From assembly GCA_048213135.1 (NCBI GenBank), contig PS015174.1, forward strand, positions 44,748 through 68,759: a stretch of DNA of 24,012 nt. The letters are read 5' to 3'. This document shows positions 18,718-24,012 of this stretch, piece after piece (the first letter of the stretch is position 1; each line of letters opens with the position of its first letter). The position numbers and the translations under genes were made by a program. The notes under the pieces were generated by a model. That model searched no databases and was not told where the DNA came from. It worked only from the letters and a program-made list of their open reading frames with translations. Source of the stretch: Reclinomonas americana ATCC 50394. Lineage: Eukaryota; Jakobida; Jakobea; Jakobida.

Positions 18718-19314
18718 CTGCGCGCGCGCGCGCAGCCGGCCCGCATGCAGCGACACCACGGCGACTCACACCAGCCCGAGAATCGCAGAAATAGCAGACG
18801 GAGTAATTAAGACCTTGCCACTCACTCAAGGATCGACAGCGCTGCTCTCCTCGGCGCTCGCTGCTCCATCTCCGCCACCCATGCGCAAAACTGGAACCGA
18901 ACAATTGTCGGAAGAAATTCCTCTTGCCGCTCTCGACCACCTCTCAGTCACCTCCGAGTTACGACATTACATTTCCCCACTTTACCGATCAAGTGCAGAC
19001 TCAGTGAGGGCCCTCTCAAATTGCCCGCAGCGTCGACAAACCGGACACGCATTCATTTGATGAATTCGTCGGGTGCGCCCTCTCATGTGGCCCGCAGCGG
19101 CCCCGGGCCCAAACATGTTCCCATCCCCACTTACATTTCATACTTTTGCACCATTGTTCCTTGCCATAGCGCGCACAGACCACCTCTTGCATTTTCCGAA
19201 CACGTCCCCGAGAGAAAGACCTACCGTTAACGTTGCAATCATCGCCAAAGTCAGACTTGTTCCGCTGCGCTTGCGCACGCAAGAATTTTTGTTTTCATAT
19301 TGCAAGCAAACGCA
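18718..19314. other. Intergenic region upstream of the temptin-reductase gene
   Basis: This 597-nt stretch between the kinase fragment and the ATG at 19315 contains a (CG)n run at 18717-18732. Short ORFs on both strands look like chance. The A/T-rich segment at 19285-19314, just before the ATG, is probably the 5' UTR. I see no further gene or RNA. Confidence 0.5.
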
Positions 19315-19435
19315 ATGGCATTGCGCTGGCGTCACTCGGTCACCTGTGTGACTGCGGCGCTCATTGTCATTGTTGTTGCGCTCTCTGCGCATGCGCACCC
19401 CGAGTACCAAGCAAAGGTTCCGAATGGCAGCAGTG

Positions 19436-19480
<45 letters not shown>

Positions 19481-22400
19481 AGAGAGAGAGAGCAACGACT
19501 GAACTCGTTGCACGCAGCGCCTGGCAACGGTCTGTGTGCAGGCCTCGGCCACACCGACTGGTGGGTCCGCGCGCCCACACCGCGCACTCTCTATCTCTCT
19601 TCCTCCTTGTCATCACTCACACTCCACATCCATGCAGCAATGGTGGTGGCGCCAGAAACGTGTTTGGTGAGCCGCTGCGCACTGTCCCTCACTACTTGTC
19701 ATGACCTGAAGTATATATTCATTCACAAACAGGAAACGCCTTCCAGTCAGCCGGTCTCTCGTGGACCACATCGCTGTGCAAGGCCGACAGCGACGGCGAC
19801 CAGTTGTCAAACGGAGACGAGCTGGGAGTTGCGGAGAGATCTGGAGAAAAACGCACCGTTGCAGGACCGTTACTAATGTATGCCAATGCAGGATCCATGC
19901 TGCGTGTGGTCGTCGGGATCGACACCGGCGTTCACTAGTACCCTGTCGGACCCATCGAATCCCATGAGCAAGACCACGCGCCCTTCGTGCACCTTTGCCG
20001 GTGCGTTTTTATTCGAGTGGCAATCGGTTTGAGCTGTCTGTCTGGCTGCTGACAGACAAGTTGCCAACAGCACCCGGTGCGGTCAGCGGCCTCACGGCGT
20101 CGCAAGTTGCGCATGCATGTCTTGGCGTCTTCTCTCTCTGCCCGATGTTGTTCTCCAGTGGTGCTCCTGCATTTCGCAAAAGCGTGTTTCTCTCCGTCCG
20201 CCCTTGCAAACTGTTCCCCTCCCTGTTTCTTTCCCCTTGTCCTCTCTCTTCCACTCCGCCTCTCCGCTCTCGCAACCTCACTGTTCTCCTCCCTTTTTCC
20301 TATTTCCTTCAAATTCCTCTTTCCTTGCAAACTTATTGTTCCCCCTCCATGTTCCTTTGCCCCTTCCACTCCGCCCTTCTTCTCTCCTCTTGTAGAGTCA
20401 CTGCTCTCCTCCTGGTTCTTTTGCTCTCCCTGGCCTTTCTCTTTTTCCTCTCTCCTCTGCCCTTGCAAACACTCTCTTGCTCTTGTTCACCATCCGCTTC
20501 TGACAGGTCACTGGCGGCGCCGCGTCGCTGTCGTGGTCGGCGCCATCTGGCTCCTGCTTCTGCTCGTACGCGGTGCGTGCGCCCACACTCGCCCTCATTC
20601 TCCACCCCCTCGCTGCTCCCGCTGATGTGACATGCTCCCTCTCTCTCTCTCTATCTATCTCTCTCTCTCCTGTGTCACAATCAGGCCATTATTACACCCG
20701 CCGGTGGCACAGCCAGCACCCTGACCGGCATCAGCTCCACACTCTCGACGCTGACGGTGTGTCTCAGTCCGTCGACCACGTACACCGTGCAGGTGGTGCC
20801 GGTGAACTTTCTCGGCAACGGCACCAGCGGGCCGTCTGTCACCGTGACCACCACTGCGACAGGTGCGTGATTCAACAAACCTGCAACGTCCTTTCTCTCT
20901 TCACCCTCTCTCTCACACCACCCCGCTTCACAGGCACCATTGGCGCCTGCCCAGCACCCGCCACCAACACTGGCGGCACTGGTGGCGGAAGCAGCAGCGG
21001 TGGTGGCACCAGCACCGGCGGCGGCACCAGCACGGGTGGCGGCGCGAGCTCGGGTCCAAGTTGCGTCACCCTATCAATGAAACAGTAGTATGGGAGGCCA
21101 GTCGCTCACTCTTCCCATGCAGGCCTCTCGCCCACCACGCCGACGGCTCCGACCGCCACCGCTGGCACAGGTGATGTCACCAGCATGTACAAGCTGCGCT
21201 CGGATTTGATCTACCTCGGCCTCTTTATCGCCGTGATCATCGCTGCCGGAGTTATTCTGCTCTACGCTGTCAGCAAGCCCGCTCGCGGCGTTTCTCGCTT
21301 CCTCCTTCACCAGGTAACTCAATAGTCAGCGATCGAGACTCTACCCATTTGTACCGCGACTCAACCATCGCGCACACAGAAACTCGCACCGCATCCCACC
21401 AACGCCTTCTTGAAGTTTATCAACTTGCACAGCATTGCCGACATGTCCATTGGCGAGTTGCTGGTCGTGCTGACCTATTTTGGCCTGCTCATCATTACCT
21501 ACGTGCGCCGCTACAAGGTGTTGAATCCAAGCGGAACCCTGTTGCGTCTGATCGTTGACCAGTCTAGATCTCTCTCAGCAATCATTTCATTTCGTTCACC
21601 ATGTGCGACTGCAGGGAGCTCTACACTGGCTTTGTGGTGCTCGGAGAGATCAACCTGGTACACATCGGCTTCCTCTTCATTCCCGTATCGCGCAACTCGC
21701 TGGTTCTGTGGATCTTTGGCATGTCGTACGACCGTGCCATCAAGTACCATCGCTGGTGCGCTCACCAATGCCGCACAGATGATAGATGACCAACCTAGGC
21801 TTACTTCTCCTCCACTTTCTCTGTGTCTAGGGTGACTCGCTTGTTCATCGTGACGGTGACAATTCACGGTTGGGGCATTGCTGGCTCGACTTCCGCTGGT
21901 GTCTCGTACATTTTCCGCTGGAGCGGTGCCGGAGCCAATCCCGGCCTTCCTGGGTTCATTGGTGAGTTGTAAGAATAGTACTGTGCGCTCCTGTGAGACT
22001 GAAGAGTCGATTGTTGTGTGTATGCACAGCGTGGTTGTGCATGGAGATCATGGCCTTGACTTCTTTCGAGTATATCCGTCGACGCGCGTGGGAGGTGTTC
22101 CAGTACACGCATTTCCTGTTCTTGGCGGTGATTGTGTTTTCGGCCCTTCACACGGTCGAGAGTTTGGCCTGGATGGCGCCCGTTGCGTTGCATGTCCTCG
22201 CCACCAGGAGAAATCATTCGTGTGCCTCACATTTTCTCTCTGTGCAGGGCGTCATCTTGTTGCTGGTGGACTGGATCATTCAGGGTACGCGGTGGTTCCG
22301 GCACGTGACGGTGTGTTTGTTGTTGAAAGCATGCCTGTGTGCGGACCCCGTCTTGCTCATTCAACACGCGCAGGCGTCTCTCGAGTTCGCCAGCAACTCA

Positions 22401-22631
22401 CGCGAAGTGTGTGTCCTCACCCTGACTCGCCGGGATGGCAAGCCGTTCTCGTACCGCCCGGGCCAGTTCATGACACTGCACATTCCGGCTGTCAGCAAGT
22501 TCGTCGCACCAACTCACCTGTCCCTCTGCCGCACTTCCCGTCTCACGCAATTTTTCGCCTTTTTTGTTCGTCACAGCATCCAAAGTCATCCGTTCACGAT
22601 CAGCTCGTCGCCGAACAGCGCGTTCTCCTCG
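19315..22631 (+). CDS. Temptin-FN3-ferric reductase/NADPH oxidase fusion, exons 1-17
   Basis: Predicted to move electrons from cytosolic NAD(P)H via FAD and two haems across a membrane. Exons: 19315-19435, 19518-19560, 19638-19666, 19733-19827, 19892-20000, 20056-20105, 20507-20572, 20685-20862, 20934-21053, 21123-21313, 21380-21540, 21615-21755, 21831-21961, 22030-22181, 22248-22310, 22374-22498, 22577-22631; phases agree throughout. Residues 1-27 are a signal peptide (cleavage after AHA). A temptin-like domain follows (GHTDCNGGGARNVFG, LCKADSDGDQLSNGDELG, DPCCVWSSGSTPAFT) with a calcium-loop-like DSDGDQ. An FN3 domain (APGAVSGLTASQ to GPSVTVTTTATG) and a Ser/Gly/Thr linker precede the membrane part. 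His pairs follow the NOX pattern: H-x13-H (KYHRW to TIHGW) and H-x12-H (YTHFLF to ALHTVE). YRPGQFMTLHIP and HPFTISS bind FAD. The gene continues on three flipped contigs. Four introns here use GTTGCG donors. Confidence 0.9.
19437..19476 (+). repeat. (GT)n microsatellite in first intron
   Basis: About eighteen GT units start directly at the 5' splice site of the first intron (19436-19517), followed by (GA)n. The donor GTGAGT merges into the repeat, so repeat-length changes could shift the splice site. Confidence 0.93.
20201..20470 (+). repeat. Imperfect tandem duplication of about 120-140 bp in an intron
   Basis: The pyrimidine-rich intron 20106-20506 contains CCTTGCAAAC at 20202, 20323 and 20461. 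TCCACTCCGCC occurs twice about 113 nt apart, and CACTG(T/C)TCTCCTCC twice 121 nt apart. This marks two diverged tandem units plus a partial third. It explains why this intron is 401 nt against about 70 for its neighbours. Confidence 0.7.
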
Positions 22632-22730
22632 NNNNNNNNNNNNNNNNNNNNTGCCAGGTAGCCCTGTTGCAATGGCCATCTCAGTGACCACCATTTGCGT
22701 TGCACAAATGAGCAGAGCGCCGCGACGCAC

Positions 22731-22928
22731 CAGCAACGAAACCAGCGGGGTGATGCCAATGCCACCGGCCACCAGCAGGATACTGCGATACGACGCAGCG
22801 TTGACCGACAAGGAGCCATACGGGCCATCCGCGTGCACCGTCAGCGACTGCTGCTTGCCGACCTGCTGTGTCAGGCGCTGTGTCCACGTGTCGCCGGGGA
22901 CGGCCTTGATGTGGAAGGTGATGGCGTT
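22731..22928 (-). CDS. Temptin-reductase gene, exon 18 on a flipped contig
   Basis: The contig 22652-22928, read on the - strand, starts with NAITFHIKAVPGDTWTQRL and continues through VHADGPYGSLSV to ILLVAGGIGITPLVSLL, the glycine-rich NAD(P)H-binding motif. It begins in phase 0 exactly where the + strand exon at 22577-22631 stops in phase 0, continuing SPNSAFSS into NAITF as ferric reductases do. After 22731 comes the donor GTGCGT and 79 nt of intron ending in CA at 22652; one more G would complete a CAG acceptor before the next contig's TCG. It is not a separate gene, because it lacks the membrane domain and its neighbours hold the missing parts. Confidence 0.9.
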
Positions 22929-22948
22929 NNNNNNNNNNNNNNNNNNNN

Positions 22949-23429
22949 CCGCACACGTACACCGCCATGCGATCGACACCGCGCTTCACCGTCTCCTGCT
23001 TGTGGTCGGCGATGATCTGCAAGTTGCAAGGTGAGGACATGCTGTGCCTTATTCCCTCCCCCTGCTCCCCACACTCTAGGCCTCACCTGATGGATGTTGG
23101 GACGTCCAGAGTACAACGCAAGTGGGCACTGCAGCTCCATCAAGCGCTCTGGCTGGTCGTTCATGTCGGACGGGAACCAGGCCGCGACACTCCCGCAAAG
23201 CGGCTGTCACTCGTCGAGGTGGCGTACAGCTCGAGCGTGAACGACGAGCGCACCTCCACCCAGTTGGCGATGTTGACAAAGGTCTCGCGGAACCACTGCC
23301 ACGACTGTGCATGCATGTGAGACGGACGGTGCAGTGCAATTGATGCGCCGCTGCTCAAACCTCGGTATCACGAGTGGCCCACACCAGGCGCACGCGCGTG
23401 TCTGCCAACTGGCGGGCCTCCACCAGCGA
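22949..23429 (-). CDS. Temptin-reductase gene, exons 19-21 on a flipped contig
   Basis: Exons on the - strand: 23429-23361, 23304-23087, 23016-22949; introns of 56 and 70 nt. The protein reads SLVEARQLADTRVRLVWATR, then SWQWFRETFVNIANW, FTLELYATSTSDSRFAG, AAWFPSDMNDQPERLMEL and RMAVYVCG. This is the second half of a ferric reductase NAD-binding domain (VHLVW-x-x-RD-like strand, then VCG). The exon at 23304-23087 is one base short near 23195: the frame before GVS and after AAWFPSD differ by one, so a base has been lost or mis-called. The last codon, GG-, is split at the contig end and completed by T at 24012. Confidence 0.87.
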
Positions 23430-23449
23430 NNNNNNNNNNNNNNNNNNNN

Positions 23450-23912
23450 CCAACAACAAATTCATTCACCAACAAACAAGCAACAGCTGTCTTGATGACC
23501 AAGTTCAACCGTATCCAAAGCATCAACACAGACACCAATCATGAGGCAACAGCAGGTTCCTTGTGTGTGGGTGTTCGCTCTCGGAGCTCCGAACAAGTCG
23601 AGAACTGCGATCTTCAGCGCATAAACGCGACTGGACAGTGGATTTGACGCACTTGCATAGACGCATGGCGTTTTCTGCGATCGTAACACGGCACATCGAA
23701 TTCGGGAAAAGGCCATAAGCCAGGCAAACAAAGCAAAGCCGGGTCCGGATCCGTGAAGTAGGCAAAGCAAAAACAGTGGTGGCGTCGTCGTTGGTGGCGT
23801 GGTTGAAACAAGAGTGTTGCTTCTTCATTGCAAGCTAGTGGGTTTCGCGGATAACGATTACAACAGGAAATTCACCAGCTGCTGCTGCTTGCTGCCCTGC
23901 TGACACTTGTGC
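23450..23912. other. Non-coding sequence 3' of the reductase gene
   Basis: Between the contig edge and the reductase stop lies copy B of the dispersed repeat and about 250 nt without a recognisable gene. This includes two AGGCAAA(C)AAAGCAAA-like blocks near 23725 and 23760. An - strand ORF of 101 codons across it looks like chance, because copy A does not keep it open. Confidence 0.6.
23470..23660 (-). repeat. Dispersed repeat, copy B
   Basis: Second copy of the element at 15581-15730, with the same blocks in the same order and about 40 nt of extra spacer sequence. On the contig's - strand it lies 3' of the reductase stop (23913), just as copy A lies 3' of the antiporter stop on the - strand. 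It ends at a contig edge (23450). Confidence 0.8.
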
Positions 23913-24012
23913 TCACAGAGCAAAGGTCTCGCGGTGGGCGTCAATGGCAAACGAGCACATTGACGATTGTGTGAAGCATTGCTTCAACACCTCATCCTCC
24001 AGTGCGGCGGGA
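23913..24012 (-). CDS. Temptin-reductase gene, last exon on a flipped contig
   Basis: On the - strand the contig begins with T, completing the glycine of VYVCG. It continues PAALEDEVLKQCF, then FAIDAHRETFAL and TGA at 23915-23913. The (V)CGP start, the D-E-V-x-x-x-C helix and the final HxETFxL are the normal C-terminus of ferric reductases/NADPH oxidases. 100 nt equals 1 + 33 codons, so the frame closes exactly with the contig ending at 22949. With the one-base repair in exon 20 the full protein is about 827 residues. Confidence 0.88.
   Translation of the reverse strand, partial: PAALEDEVLKQCFTQSSMCSFAIDAHRETFAL

Noticed and set aside
19016-19282. Kinase DFG-like triplet on the - strand upstream of the kinase tail
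   Set aside because: Only the three residues match; there is no surrounding kinase sequence or suitable splice phase, so it is chance.
22652-24012. A second ferric-reductase gene on the - strand
   Set aside because: Read continuously on -, the parts come in the wrong order (C-terminus first) and have no membrane domain. Flipping each contig separately completes the + strand gene exactly.
1-24012. tRNA, rRNA or other structural RNA genes; viral or organellar genes
   Set aside because: I looked for cloverleaf-like arms, conserved rRNA segments and typical viral or organelle proteins on both strands and recognised none. Every sizeable coding region fits an intron-containing nuclear gene.

Overview
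The window is nuclear DNA of a single-celled eukaryote. Genes are split into many short exons by GT-AG introns, mostly 55-85 nt. Stops TAG, TAA and TGA are all used, so the code looks standard. An FSIP1-like axoneme/sperm-tail family protein suggests an organism with a flagellum at some stage. I cannot name the lineage. The sequence is draft quality, with twelve N runs and three apparent 1-nt indels.

Layout: (1) 2-1233 (+), 3' part of an FSIP1-like gene. (2) 1296-2679 (-), ROK-family fructokinase, convergent with gene 1 with 62 nt between stops. (3) 3098-8349 (+), type II membrane protein with two successive glycosyltransferase-like regions, two large gaps and a 13-bp minisatellite in one intron. 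(4) 8388-15458 (-), a protein of more than 1,350 residues with a basic/acidic N-terminus, an F-box and a long LRR-like region; its stop lies 38 nt from the stop of gene 3. (5) 15872-18452 (-), Kha1/CHX-type cation/H+ antiporter. (6) 18543-18717 (-), a lone protein-kinase C-terminal exon. (7) 19315-24012, a secreted-type temptin domain, an FN3 domain and a Ser/Gly/Thr linker fused to a ferric reductase/NADPH oxidase core.

The clearest discovery concerns gene 7. Its first 17 exons are on the + strand up to 22631. The remaining exons lie on the - strand of the next three contigs (22652-22928, 22949-23429, 23450-24012). The contigs are in the right order but each is flipped. Turning each one round restores the reading frame with 0, 1 and 0 missing bases at the joins. 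Several other N runs also close in frame with nothing missing, so N lengths here are not real distances.

Other points: GTTGC(G/A) recurs as a 5' splice site (nine introns in four genes). Two diverged copies of a dispersed element lie at 15581-15730 and 23470-23660. The genes do not form one pathway. By family they cover a flagellar protein, sugar phosphorylation, Golgi glycosylation, probable SCF-type ubiquitin ligase recognition, endomembrane cation exchange, and transmembrane electron transfer.
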